This document shows, piece after piece, positions 37,601 through 49,568 of a stretch of DNA of 64,000 bases (position 1 is the stretch's first letter; each line of letters opens with the position of its first letter). The translations under genes and the position numbers were made by a program. The notes below the pieces were generated by a model. That model saw only the letters and a list, made by a program, of their open reading frames with translations, made no database searches and was not told where the DNA came from. Source of the stretch: Phalacrocorax aristotelis (taxonomy: Eukaryota; Chordata; Aves; Suliformes; Phalacrocoracidae); assembly GCF_949628215.1 (NCBI RefSeq), contig NC_134282.1, positions 16,596,723 through 16,660,722 on the forward strand. The letters are read 5' to 3'.

Positions 37601-38982
37601 CAGCCTAGTTATTGCACTTAGCCTGGGTCTCTGTTGCCTGTTTTAAAATCCAGTCAACAGTTCTGAACTGCCCACCACAAACATCCACAGGAATGCCTGC
37701 GTTAAAAAAATAAAGAAACCCTGTGCTGCAGCAGTTGCTCTGGGATGAGGACAGGAACTGAAAAAAATGCAGCAGGCAGTAAAATGCACCGTAAGGGTCT
37801 ACGAGCCCAGCAGAAGTCATTTGTGTGCAATAAAATGTATGATACTGAGTGCACAACCACGCAGCTGCAACCGGGGGCATGATGGATAAGAGAACAGGGA
37901 AGAGGTCCCCGATGTCCCCTGATGCCCTATTTGATATACACAGTCGCAAAAGCAGCCGTCCAGTATCTCACCAGCAATACACCCAAAACAGGCTGCTTTC
38001 TTCCATACGTTTCTGCACTTCTGTGCAGACGGGTCGCGTCATGTTGACGCCTGCACAAACCTCACCCCTCACAACGTATTTCCTCAGCTGACAAGAAGCA
38101 GAAGCAAGGTCTTATCTCCTCCGCGGGCACGACTCTGGCTGGTGCGGAGGGAGGCTGGTGGCTGTGGTTACACATCTGCACCCAGACCAGCTCTGCTCTG
38201 CAGGTTTTATCTCCATCCACTTCAGGGCTATGTACCTTTCAACACCCTCGGTGTTGAATAACTTCATGCCCCCAAGCTCCATAAACTTCTACAACCACAG
38301 TAACTCACAGATGGGTATGGATAGTTATAAAATCGTGTCCTAAATTAGGACAGCAAGAAGCTGAGATTGGAAGAGTAGGAGGAAGTCAGGAAATCCCAGG
38401 AGAAGATGATGGGGGAGGGATTTAGTCTCTTTAGAAAACAATAATACAGTTTAATCTATTTTTCTTTTGACTTTACACACTAAAATAAGCTTCTCAGCTT
38501 CAGGGGCTGTCACAAATCATAAGGAAAATAAGGCCACTTGGAACCCCATCAGTAGAAGAAGAGCTATATAGTAATAATCCTGAGTAGTTGCGCAGGGCTT
38601 TCCATCTTCAAAGTGTTTTACAGACAGTAATTTATTAATCTGCAGATTTCCCCTGGCCTCTCTGCTAAGTGCGAGACACGCAGCACAGATCAGTACTCAG
38701 GAGAGATGGTGCAGGCGGCAGCTCTGACCTCCAGAGCCAGACCTTGGTTTCTGACTTGCTGCGGTCAGACTTTTGCTGCTCCAGCTACCACCTGAATCCA
38801 GAAGCACTGGCGATGCCTGTCACTTTAGAGCCAGCTTCAGAGGGGACAAAACCAGTGCCTGAGAGCCTCTGGTACAGGGGAGTGTAAGTGACATGCTCAG
38901 AACCCAGGCAATAACAGCAAAGCCTGAAATTAAACTCCCAGGACAGAGTCTCCTGGCTGCCTTACAGCTACTGCCTGCCATG

Positions 38983-39029
38983 CTGGGGTGTCACTCCGGG
39001 CAGTGTTCCATCTCCTGGGGTGTCACTCC
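38983..39029 (+). repeat. Direct repeat of 15 bases
   Basis: CTGGGGTGTCACTCC occurs at 38983-38997 and again at 39015-39029, an offset of 32 bases. No role is apparent. Confidence 0.6.
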
Positions 39030-39639
39030 CTCTGGCCCCAGTCCTGGGCTTATCCTACCACACAGCCCATCTGATAGCCCCTGTGGGAGCTGTCAGAGTA
39101 GTTTCCTATGCAAACACGATGCTTCTTCCCACCAAAGGACTATGCACAGCAGTCACCTGTTCACACTAGGTGGGTCCTTTAGGTAATTAGCTTGAGGCTG
39201 CTTTTCCTCTCCTAGCAACGATAGTTTTCTGCTTTTCTAATTCCCCAAGACAACTCTAACTGTGACGCTCTCCCCAACCCTTGCCCTGCAAAAGCTGGGA
39301 GCTCTTGGAGAATGAGAGAGCAGCCTGGTTAGCAGAGGGAGAAGAATGGAACAAGGAGCACAACTACAGTTACATCTTCTAAATAAGTTGGTATCTAACG
39401 TAGGCCAGCTTTGTTTGGAAATCAGAAGATAACATTATTCCATATTCATATGGCTGTTATGTTTGTTGTCTGACTGGTTTTTCATCTCTTTTAAGCCAGT
39501 ATATATTTATATGACTTCAGTAGTGCCAAAGAAGTCATTGTAGGACCAAAATTAGGTTCACCAGGTTTTACTATCCTTCTCTGGGTATTAGAACATCTGG
39601 GTTCATTAAACATCCTACAACACAAGTGCAGAGATCTAA

Positions 39640-39800
39640 GCCTTTTTTCCATCTTAAAGATGGCTTAGCTGAGGCAAGGAAAGCAGAGGACCTCAAGTAC
39701 CATTGCAAACAGTGTCCCCCAAAGGTCACGAGTAAGGAATTCAAACCCAGGAACTGCAGATCATGTATAGTATCAAGACCAGAAGAGATTTGCCCACGCA
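39640..39800 (-). repeat. MIR/CORE-SINE-like ancient repeat, reverse orientation
   Basis: The plus strand reads CCATCTTAAAGATGGCTTAG, CTGAGGCAAGGAAAG, CCCAAAGGTCACGAGTAAGG and TTCAAACCCAGGAACTGCAG. That is the order of the reverse complement of MIR (ccattttacagatg ... ctgaggc ... caaggtcac ... gaacccagg). Confidence 0.5.
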
Positions 39801-42194
39801 TACGGCACGAGTGAGTAGCAGACTCAGCACAAATTCAGTCTCAGACTCCAATTCTGAGACTGTACACTACTCAGATCACATTTCTTTCCTCTTACAGCTT
39901 GCTGCTTCCTTTCAGCAAATGATTTCGTTTCAGCACCAGCCTCCATGTGCTGCAGAAACAGCAGAGCCCAAATAATGGATGTTTAGAGCCATAGTGCTGT
40001 TGGCAAAATTCTTGGAGGAAAAATAAAAAGTTTGCAGATTTTTCTCCCCAGTAAGAGCAGGGTGAAGTACAGCACAGAAGCTTTCTGACACACTGCCAGG
40101 GCAACTGTCAGCCATCCTGGCTAAACTAGATGGAAAGGTCATCTATATTATAGCTGGAGTAGTGCTGGTGTTTTATAGCTGAAATTTAGTAAATGTTTGC
40201 TCTTCACCCCCTCTGTAAGGTCAGAGAGCTCAGGACTCAGCAGAGCCGGTACCCCTGGCTTGGGGCAGTCTGGTCAGTGCCGCTGACCATGCTGCTTCCC
40301 TGGGAAGGGCCACAGAGGCAGGCAGAAGAAGTGGCAGCAAACCATGACAGAATTCCTGCCCCTGCCTCCAGCCTTCCCCAGACCCCAGCCAGCCTGAGCT
40401 GGAGAGAGACTGGTCCTGACAATACAGCACACATGCCCACAGAAAAAGATGCAACAGAAATGACAAATCCCTACCAACTTATACACCTTAAATATCCCAG
40501 GAGCTAGGTTCCCCAATGAGAGCTACTCATCTCCATGCCCTTGCTTGGTGTTAGGAGATCACTGCTGCAGCTGCAGACTGTGCACAGCCCTTCTGCATTC
40601 ATTCCAGATAACCTCTGCTCTACTCCCCTCACCTACGCTCCCCGCTCCGAGAATCAAAACCAAGCCCAAATGCTGTAACATTATCAGAGCATGTCCGGTC
40701 TCCCACGCTAGTCTGTGTTTTCAATTTTGCAAGGGTGAAATGAGCTCCAATCGCCTTTTGGTGCCAGTCCCAGGAAACCCCACAGTGTAACAGAGGGTTG
40801 CACAGACGGCTGCCTCTCCATCCAAGTACGAACAGCCCGTCATGAATAACAAAAGACATTTTGACAGCCCAAAGCTGTTTAGGATGTCCATGGAACAAAA
40901 AGGGAGCTCTGAACTGAAGAGTGGGTCTGTCACCCACAGACCTGCAGAAAATTAAACACTTACACTACAGTGGATTTGCAAAAGAAATGTATTTTAACTG
41001 ATCACGTGTCCCATGCATCACCACCCTTGGACACTTATGTTCTTGCAGCGCTCTACAAGGGCTCCAACCATCCTGTAGAGAAAACCTGTCCCCCGGGAAG
41101 AATATTGTAAAAGCACTAAAAACCTCACAAAAATGCATGCAGAGTTCTGCCAGATCAATTGACACGAGGCTGTGTGACCCAAATGCCAGGGTGCTCATTT
41201 CACGGCTCCCAGCTGACAGTCTCAGCTTTTAGAGTTGCTCTAACATTTCCTGGGCAATCCCAATTCAACTGTACCTACCTCCCATTTCTGAAAAAAACCC
41301 GAGATGACTGCACATGGGCTGTTGTAACGCTGCCTCAGGAGGAGGATATTGTGTTGGTGGAGAGCAGAACAGCACATCCAGAAGCACACACAAAGCAGGG
41401 ATTTTCCCAGCGAGCAGCGGCGATCCGTGCCGCTGGGTCCCTCCTTCCCCAGGCACTCCTACTAACTATAACTAGGGCTTAGTGAAGGAGTCCTGGTCCA
41501 TATATTTTTTCTCCTTTGTTATTTTCCCCATTGCTCACCGCTTTCGCTGGGTCCCTGCTAGCCAGGATGGGACATCCCCTACTGAAGACTACACCCTCCT
41601 GTGAATGCCTGCAGCGCTCGGGCAACCAAAGGGGAAAAGCCTCTCAGCCTTCAGCCTCTGCTATGAGCCCTACACCAAGATGAACCTTGCTGAGGTGTGT
41701 GTTGTGAATCTGGCCCCAATAATTCAGCATGGTCAAAGAGACAATGATACACGACCTGTTCATCTGCTCAGGATATTATATGCACTTGTTTACCAGCACT
41801 ACAGAGGGGCAAGAGCTCACAGGGGGACTTGCTCAATCCCCCGCATAGCCCTTATTCTGAGCTTTTTTCCCCTATAAAGCCAGTGTCTGTTCCTTCCTCC
41901 CTCCCCCTTTCCACTCGCCTCCTGCAAATCATGCTGTCTCCTTCCACCCCCAAATAGGAAGTCCGGAGCAGAGACGCACACAATCTGCCTCTTCACAAGA
42001 GCTGAGCTGAATGTGTGCCAAAGGAGCTGCGAGCATGACAACAAATTTCCTGTCAGGAAAGTGACTCAGTGAGATGGGTATGAGAGCTCCTCTTACTCAA
42101 GAGGTTCACCCCTCCTCTTGCTTTGCTGAGGCACGAGTCAGAACCTGAGAGCCGGAATCTCAACGCCCTCCGGATCCAACCAGCAATAGCAGAG

Positions 42195-42345
42195 TTCAGG
42201 TTCAAGCCCAGGTCCTGCCTGCAACTCAGTGACAAGTCAGCGCCACGTGCCAAGTCCTGGTTTCACCCCTTGCATTAGGGGAATAACATTACTGATCAAC
42301 TGGGCAGCTTGATTTCGCAAAGCACTTTTAGGTCAAGGTGGTGTT
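42195..42345 (+). repeat. Possible MIR-like repeat next to the signal exon
   Basis: AAGCCCAGGTCCTGCCTGC, then TGGTTTCACCCCTTGCATTA, GGGGAATAACATTACTGATC and GCAAAGCACTTTTAGG, follow the MIR order loosely. It lies about 250 bases from the signal-peptide exon. Confidence 0.3.
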
Positions 42346-42588
42346 TATTGTTATTCGCTAATGCACCTGTTTACACCATGCTCATAGCCTCTCTACGGAA
42401 GCATTATACAATATCCACACAGAACTAACATTGTGTTCATGCATTTTGCTGAAGTATTTCACACACGACCATTTCATCCAGGACTACTGTAAATGCTTAA
42501 AAATCCCTGCTGCCAGTTTTGTTTCTCTGGCCTAAGATCAGCTCTTCCCATGATATGTGGGCAGACCCACCACATGCCATGTTCTTAC

Positions 42589-42656
42589 CCGAGCTGCTGC
42601 CGAGGGTGACCATGCACAGCCAGAACGTAACCAGCAGGGCACCAACCATCTTCATC
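42589..42656 (-). CDS. IL1RAP: IL1RAP coding exon 1: start codon and signal peptide
   Basis: The exon is 68 bp, flanked by acceptor TCTCAGCAG and donor GTAAGAAC. The start codon is at 42655-42653. A second in-frame ATG two codons later has the stronger context (A at -3, G at +4), so either may be used. The 22 codons begin MKMVGALLVTFWLCMV and end in small residues (GSSS), a typical signal peptide with a hydrophobic core and a cleavage site near the exon end. The last base joins exon 2 to make E23, giving SERCDDWG, the known mature start region of IL1RAP. It is separated from the CpG island by about 17 kb of intron. Confidence 0.93.
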
Positions 42657-43277
42657 CTGCTGAGACAAAGCACACACAACTTCTGGTTAAAAAACCCCAA
42701 TATTTCATCACTGCAAACAATTTTTTAATTCTGAGTTTCTGTTTATTCCTCTGCCTACCCAATTATCCTTTAATTCTGGCATGTTCTTTTCTTATTATTA
42801 TTTCATTAAGATTCCTTAAGAAAAGCATCTGTATGGCAGTGCTGTCCTGCCTGCAGCCAGCTGCATGAGCTCTCCAAGCCCAGGAAGTGATGGCTCAGAA
42901 AAGGATACCGGAGCTCATTGACTTAAGTCACTGGAATAGTCTATGCCCATGATCACAAGGAGTAAGGTAGATGGTTGCAGGCTAGTAATCCCAAGCTTTG
43001 ACTCCCAAAACACTAAGGTCCTTTCCTGAGACCTCATTCTGCCAGTGCACACACTTGTTTCTAAGAACAAGCACAGAAAACACTTGCAATGGCGAGCAGT
43101 GGCTGAAGAACATCTGCACTGAACACACATCTGACAATTCAGCATGACAACCATGCTGGTGCAGGCTGAATTTGCAAGCTCTACTGGTGGCCTGCAAAGA
43201 GGTTGGCTGCCAGAGTTGTGACTGCTTCACCCTGTTCCTGCAGGCAGGTCAAGGCAGGACAATGCTTCACCAACTCT

Positions 43278-44385
43278 TTCATAGAATCATTAAGGTTGGA
43301 AAAGACCTCTAGGATCATCAAGTCCGTCAACCCAACACCACCATGCCTCCTAAACCATATCCTCAAGCACCACATCTACCCTTCGTTTAAATACCTCCAG
43401 GGATAGTGACTCTGCCACCTCTCTGGGCAGCCTGTTCCAACACCTGACCACTCTTTCAGCAAATAATTTTTTCCTTATATCCAGTATAAACCTCCCCGAT
43501 GCAGCTTGAAGCTGTTTCCTCTTGTTCTATCACTAGTGACCTGAGAGAAGAGACCAAGACCCACCTCACTACAACCTCCTTTCAGGCAGTTGTAGAGAGG
43601 AATAAGGTCTCCCCTCAGCCTCCTCTTCTCCAGACTGAACCACCCCAGCTCCCTCAGCTGTGCCTCATAAGACTTTTGCTCTAGACCCTTCACCAGCTTC
43701 GTTGCCCTTCTCTGGACACACTCCAGCATCTCAATGTCCTCTTGTATTGAGGGGCACAAAACTGAACACAATATTTGAGGTGTGGCCTCACCAGTGACAA
43801 GTACAGGGGCACCATCACTGCCCTGCTCCTGCTGGCCACACTATGCCTGATACAAGCCAGGATGCCATTGGCCTTCTTGCCCACCTGGGCACGCTGCTGG
43901 CTCATGTTCAGCCGGCTGTCAACCAGCACCCCCAGGTATTTTTCCTCCAGGCAGTTCTCCAGCCACTCTTCCCCAAGCCTGTAGTGCTGCCTGGGGTTGT
44001 TGTGACCCAAGTGCAGGACCTGGCACTTGGCCTTGTTAAATCTCATACAATTGCCTTTGGCCCATTGATCCAGCTTGCCCAGGTCCCTCTGCAGAGCCTT
44101 CCCACCCTCAAGCAGATCAACACTCGCACACAACTTGGTGTTGTCTACAAACTTGCTGAGGACGCACTTGATCCCATCATCCAGATCATTGATAAAGATA
44201 TTAAACAAGACCGGCCCCAGCACTGAGCCCTGGGGAGCCCTGCTCATGACCGGCTGCCAACTGAATTTAGCTCCGTTCACCACAACTCTCTGGGCTCGGC
44301 CATCCAGCCAGTTTTTTACCCAGCAAAGAGTACACCTGTCCAAGCCATGAGCTGCCACCTTCTCTAGGAGGATACTGTGGGAGAC
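43278..44385 (-). mobile_element. CR1 LINE, 1.1 kb 3' fragment with broken ORF2
   Basis: The minus strand encodes the C-terminal part of the CR1 reverse transcriptase: [40 protein letters not shown], then [32 protein letters not shown] and [12 protein letters not shown]. It changes frame near 43.7 kb, where [13 protein letters not shown] and [12 protein letters not shown] continue in another frame. The active-site block, normally FADD in CR1, reads FVDN. The 3' end is TGATTCTATG next to 43278. The copy is 5' truncated and cannot be active. Confidence 0.95.
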
Positions 44386-47237
44386 CAATCAAACCCTCTT
44401 TGGAACCACCATCTTGCAGGAGTAAACAAATGCCAGGTTCGTACACTTTTCATAAATGATCTGAACAAAGGTTCATACTGTCAAAGCAGTACTGCTAGGC
44501 AGAAAACAATCCCAGACTTCTCCGTTCCTGCTACAGTGCACAATTTCCCATAATCTGAGATATATGTACACTGAGTTTCACTTGCTGCCCACTCCGGTAT
44601 CTGGCATTCGTCTATCAGAGCCGCTCACATGCTAGAATTAAATTTCCCTGTGTCTTTAGGTTTTCCAGCATGCAACTTATAAGCTAGTAATCACAAAAGC
44701 TGACATTTACTAGATGCTCTCATTAATGGGGCGAAGGTTGCATTTGATATTCCTGGGTGCTGTCAGGTCACAAAGGGAGAAGAGATGGTTAAAAGGCTGA
44801 ACTTCATCAAGGCATCTCAGTTCCACCGGGCAGACGCGGTAATGAGCATGGCTACACTGTCAGGAACGCGTTCATGAGATGACAGGGAAATCTGCTCCAT
44901 CACAGTATGCTAAAAGGGTGGGGAGAGAAGCCACAGAGCTTGCTTAAACATGTCCCTCAAACCTGTCTATAATATATGCATTATGCAGAAGGGCCTCAAG
45001 CATAGACAGAGAGCACCAAAGATTGCACAGATTGCAGAGACTATCAAGAACAGGATGCGTGAACTGTATGACTTCAAAATCTAGCAGCAGATACTGAATC
45101 CTTCATTTTCAATACTGGTATCTGAAAAACCTTTGTACGATGCTTTCCCTCTGCTGGACTCTTCTCTAAGAGACCAAGGAAACCCGGCGCAAGCTTGCTT
45201 TTCCCAACACGGTCCACACAAAGGGCTGCAGGCTGACTCGGAAGCCATAAGGCCTTCAGAAATGGGCAAGAAGCCTGGAAGAAGGCAAGTTTTCTTCCCT
45301 GGGGTCCAGCCGAAAGGGCTGGTTGACTCCTACCTCCTTCTTTCAAACTGAAATGCCAGTTGCTAATCAAACCCTTCTTTATTGCCATCTACAACCAGCT
45401 CCCAATGTCACTTGGACATATGGATGACTCCATAGAGAGGAAACAAATTAAGTACTCCTACCCTCTGAAAATGCTGAAAAAAGATAAAACATCTGTATTC
45501 CAGCAGATCAGACAGAACCAACATTCTGCACTTTTGGTGGGAATTTAGGAACTTCTGAGAATTCAGATGCTGGAAGAGAAGGAGTGTAAACAGTCGGGGG
45601 ATCATTTCCATAATAAATAGCCCTCATGGTTCCCTCTCCATTTGTCATTAGATAAACGCACAGCATGTCCTAACTCATCCTTATTTTTCAGTGATTCTCT
45701 CCTGAATTTTGCACAACTCGGACTGAATTCAGCCCTGAAGCAAGCAGGGACAGCTACTGACTTTGGATGAGTTTATCTCATTTAGAGCAAGGACATTTCC
45801 GTGGCCTGAGGCCAAAATAAACTACTACGCTTCACTCAGTGACACATGAACTCTGCAGCGAGCTAATATTAACATCCCATAACTATGCTCATAGGAACAT
45901 GGTCCTTTCAACTGTCTCAAAGAGCCACCAGGTTTGTGTTCCCACAAGCAAGGTATCTAAAATTTCCATGCTCTGCCTGGTAGTAGGAAAATTCTGATTT
46001 TGTTGCTGGGTAGACCAAGAAGCCCTGCACAGCATGACTTCTTTCTGGTTCATTCCAGGCTCTCCAGAGATCTTATCAGTGGAGACAGACGGACACAGAG
46101 GCTGTCAGATTACAGCAATTTCTCCATTACAGGAATGGGACTCAGTTGACCACTGCCCCGTCTGCTCTCACACTGTACCAAGTACAAAAGGCTGTGGAAA
46201 GCACACACACAGAGTCAAGGGCTGGTTGAAGGGAGTCATCACAACTTCCTGGATGCCCTGACCACACCAGCATTTGCCAGCCAAGATGAAGGAAGAGGAT
46301 TCTTCCCCTTTGTTAAAAAAAATGGAACGCTTGCACACCCAATGAAAGAGGAGGGGGGTGTAGGGCAGGATGGTTTCTGCAGTCCAGCTCCGTTCCTGCA
46401 GCATATCATTATTCCCAAAAAATCCAATTAATGCCACAGGATCTAATGGTTTTACTACTAACACAGCACAAGGACCAATTCTTATGTACTAGTGCTGCTC
46501 GCACTGTGATGCTTTCCCTTAAATGGCCTGAAATCTGTGATATGCCCCAAAGAGAAAGGTCTTCCCACAACAGTCCTACGGTCACACAATGTCATCATCT
46601 CCCCCCGTTTTGGGGAGGATAGCATGATTCTGCCAGTGACATCAGGAAAAGAGCATTGCACTCATTCAGTCACGGAGAGAGAGGGTGCGTTTTGCAATGC
46701 CCGAAGAACATGACACCACAGGACCACAACCCACCCTGGTCTTGCCAGGAACGGAACAGTTTTCTCAAACTTTTCCAGCAACCTGCTTCTTTGTTTCGTG
46801 ACATCAGAAACCATGTTGCCATTTTGCCTCTATATGATGCAATTCCAGTGGTGTCTGATTGACTTCTTGCACAATTTGGCGTCGCTGCAATGAAACACCA
46901 CCATCTCTGGCTGCAACCGAAGGAGACAGAGGTCAAAGACTACAAACCCCAAGCTGCAGCAGAGGGGTTTGCCCAACTGCATCCACCCAAAAAGGTCACA
47001 GACATGACCTCTAGTACACAAGCAAATAAAATGAAAAGCAAACACTAAAAGGAGCCAGGAATAAAATCAGTGAGCAGAAAAGCATACCAGCTCAGAATTC
47101 ACGCCACAGCTAGAAAGCAGGCAATCAGCAGCCAGAAGAAGGCTGGAGAGCTCTGATATATTCTCAGCCCTCTAGGAACTCCTCACGAGACCAATATACT
47201 CTGAGGTGTTCTTAATGTCTCCATAAATTAACATTTT

Positions 47238-47252
47238 AATAATAATAATAAT
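47238..47252. repeat. AAT trinucleotide microsatellite
   Basis: Five AAT units on the plus strand in the first intron. Confidence 0.85.
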
Positions 47253-49506
47253 TCATGGACCAGTTGGGGAAAACAATCCATCACTGCTGTGCTGTTGCTA
47301 GAATTCTTTTTTAAGAAACTTACTTGAAATGTTCCTTTTGTTTCAAATCAGAAATTGTTTCCTTTTTGTTCCTGAGCATTTTCTTCTTCAAACTTTCACC
47401 TTCTGTCTACTGGGGAGCAAAGAAAAGCGGGATTGGGGCGAACACAGTCAAGGAAAAGTCTCCTGTTCTTAAAAGCAGAGGTGGTGGCAACGTTTGGGTT
47501 TGCATTTGATACTGGCAAGAGTGGCCTTTATGTCAGAAAAACATTAATGTTTTCATATAAAAAACCATTTAATAAAACACCCTTCCCAAACAGCCCTAGG
47601 CAAGGAATCATTTGCTCCTGCCTTTAGCAGCATGGACCCCACAAAGCCTACGCACTTTCCAAACAATAATAAAACCCAAGACAGATGTCAAAGAATTAAC
47701 GGAGAGAGCTGCGCTCACAGTAACTACTGCACACCTATTTTCAAAGGCACTGTACCAATTCTACAGAACAATGCTGCATTCTCCAAGAAAACGCCTTTGT
47801 CCCTCCTAACCACAGGCACCTAGGGAAAGCTGACAGGTTTTTTGCTTTTCACTGAGACATCACGCTATGGCACACAGAACAAAAGCACCCTTCAAAACCT
47901 CACGACTAAGTGCTCTGGCTGAAAGGGCATTTAAAATAAAGCAGTTTCAGAAAGAGGAGAAAAAATAACACTGGCCAGAGCCAGTTTTACATATTATTTT
48001 CTTTCTGTAATTCTATCTCAAGCCCCTCAGAGTCACAAGCATTTGACAGTACAGGACTGGCCCCAGGTAAAGGGATGCAGACACAGGAAGCCTAGCAAAA
48101 ACCAGGGTAGGCTAGCTTAGGAAGTTCTTTGTTTCTGTACCACATGAACTTGGGGATGAAGGCTGATGGGCTGCAGAGTGAGGCTGGTGCTCAGGAGAGG
48201 GGCACAGCTCCTCAGCTCCCATGTCACTGCATGCCCACAAGCCCTGGGACCCTGCAACATCACACAGCAGCGTTGGAGAAGGCTGCTCGATGAGTTTGCT
48301 GGGTTTTCTTATGGGAAAATAGATGTACAGTCCAAGTAAATTCAAAGAACCTAAAAGGCAGACAAAGGGCAGCCTGCAAAAGCAGCTGCAGAAAAGTAAT
48401 AGCAAAAACACTAATGGAAAGCGGGAAAAGGCCTTTCAGCCCTCCAGGAAACGCTTTTGCTTTTCAGTATGTGCAGGAGTAAGTCAGACAAAGGGGGAAA
48501 TTACTGTAGCATAAACCATCTTGGTGCCACTTAGCCAGGATTTGCGCAGCATCTCTCTGACCCTGCCTCTCCTCTGGAGGCCATCTGGGGACTGCACAGC
48601 ACTGCCCTTTGCTATGGCATCAGCATTTCCACTCCTGCTCCTGCCCAAAGCAGAACCACTCCTGCGGACAGCCCTCCTGAGCAACATGATGTTATACCGA
48701 GAGCTCCGGGGATGGGGTAGAATGCAGGCAATGGGTTTCAGAAGTCCAGCCTTCTCTCCCCAGGAGGAATTAGCATGTTCATTAAAATTTTCTTTCCCAG
48801 ACAGCTTCCAGGAACAGAAAGGGAAGGAAACCAGCAGCAGTACACTTTCCCTGCTCTCCTGCACGCTACACCACACTCATCACTTCAAATGCAGGCACAC
48901 TGACCAACAAAAGCCCCCAACGCTATCCTCAGAAAAATATTCACAGGTCTCCTAAGGGCAGGGAGCCCAATTTGTCTTGGCAGCAGCTCCCTAACAGCCA
49001 GGCACATTTCAGCAGGAATCAGCAAGGGCTGAAGCCTGGCCCACAATCAGGGATACTGCAGGAGCCATAAGTGTGACCCAATCAGCGCATCTAATGATGA
49101 CACATCCAAGGCAGGGACCTGCGAGATCGATGCTAAAGTCTCCCTTTTCCTAGGGTAGCTGCATTCACCAGGCTACCACATGCCTGACAGAGCGGGCTGA
49201 AAAGATTTTGTTCTGGGATATTTCTATTATAAAAGCAATATATATCATTAAAACCAAAGGAAACATTTAGATTTGAGCAGACTGAAACTTAGCTAGAACC
49301 ACAGCAAATATTAAACACTTGCTTTTGCAAAGTTAAAAAAAAATTAAACTAGTGGGAGTCAGATGGAAAGCTGCCCTGGTGAGAGGTCTCCCCCGTCATC
49401 AGCACAAATCATCTCTGTCTTCCTTGGCCAGAGCTGGCCACTGTCATGCAGGACCTGGAACTACTGGTGAGCTACAGTGCTCACACACAGCTTTACACCC
49501 AGAAGA

Positions 49507-49568
49507 TAAAAAAAGAAAAAACAAAGAAACAAAACCACAAAAAAAACCCCACACCAACACAACACAAG
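49507..49568. repeat. A/C-rich low-complexity tract
   Basis: A-rich with scattered C and G (AAAAAAGAAAAAACAAAG and similar), with no consistent unit. Confidence 0.7.

Larger units (their letters stand above)
30967..42588 (-). other. IL1RAP: IL1RAP intron between exons 1 and 2
   Basis: An 11.6 kb intron between the signal-peptide and Ig1 exons. It contains several MIR-like remnants (33.1, 37.5, 39.7 and 42.2 kb) and a TA/CA microsatellite. No other exon was identified. Confidence 0.8.
10581..42655 (-). other. IL1RAP: IL1RAP gene, coding span (interleukin-1 receptor accessory protein)
   Basis: Ten coding exons are joined in transcription order, the tenth existing in two alternative versions. 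The product is a type I membrane protein: signal peptide (about residues 1-22), three Ig-like domains (about 23-350), one transmembrane helix (about 364-384) and a cytoplasmic TIR domain (about 405-550). In vertebrates IL1RAP is the shared co-receptor for IL-1, IL-33 and IL-36 receptors; it joins the ligand-bound receptor and its TIR domain recruits MyD88. Residue-level similarity to mammalian IL1RAP is high in the Ig1 exon (SERCDDWG start, YNYSTAHSAGLTLIWY) and in the TIR exons ([18 protein letters not shown]). All donors are GT and all acceptors AG, and phases match at each junction. The predicted lengths are 651 aa and 693 aa; as recalled, the human forms are 570 and 687 aa. Identification is very secure; IL1RAPL1/2 and IL1R1 fit less well. 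Confidence 0.97.

Noticed and set aside
43843..44226. Plus-strand open frame of 127 codons
   Set aside because: Antisense of the CR1 reverse transcriptase fragment.
48484..48955. Overlapping open frames of 130-144 codons on both strands in the first intron
   Set aside because: Neither frame matches a known protein, both lie deep in the intron, and a moderately GC-rich stretch explains their length.
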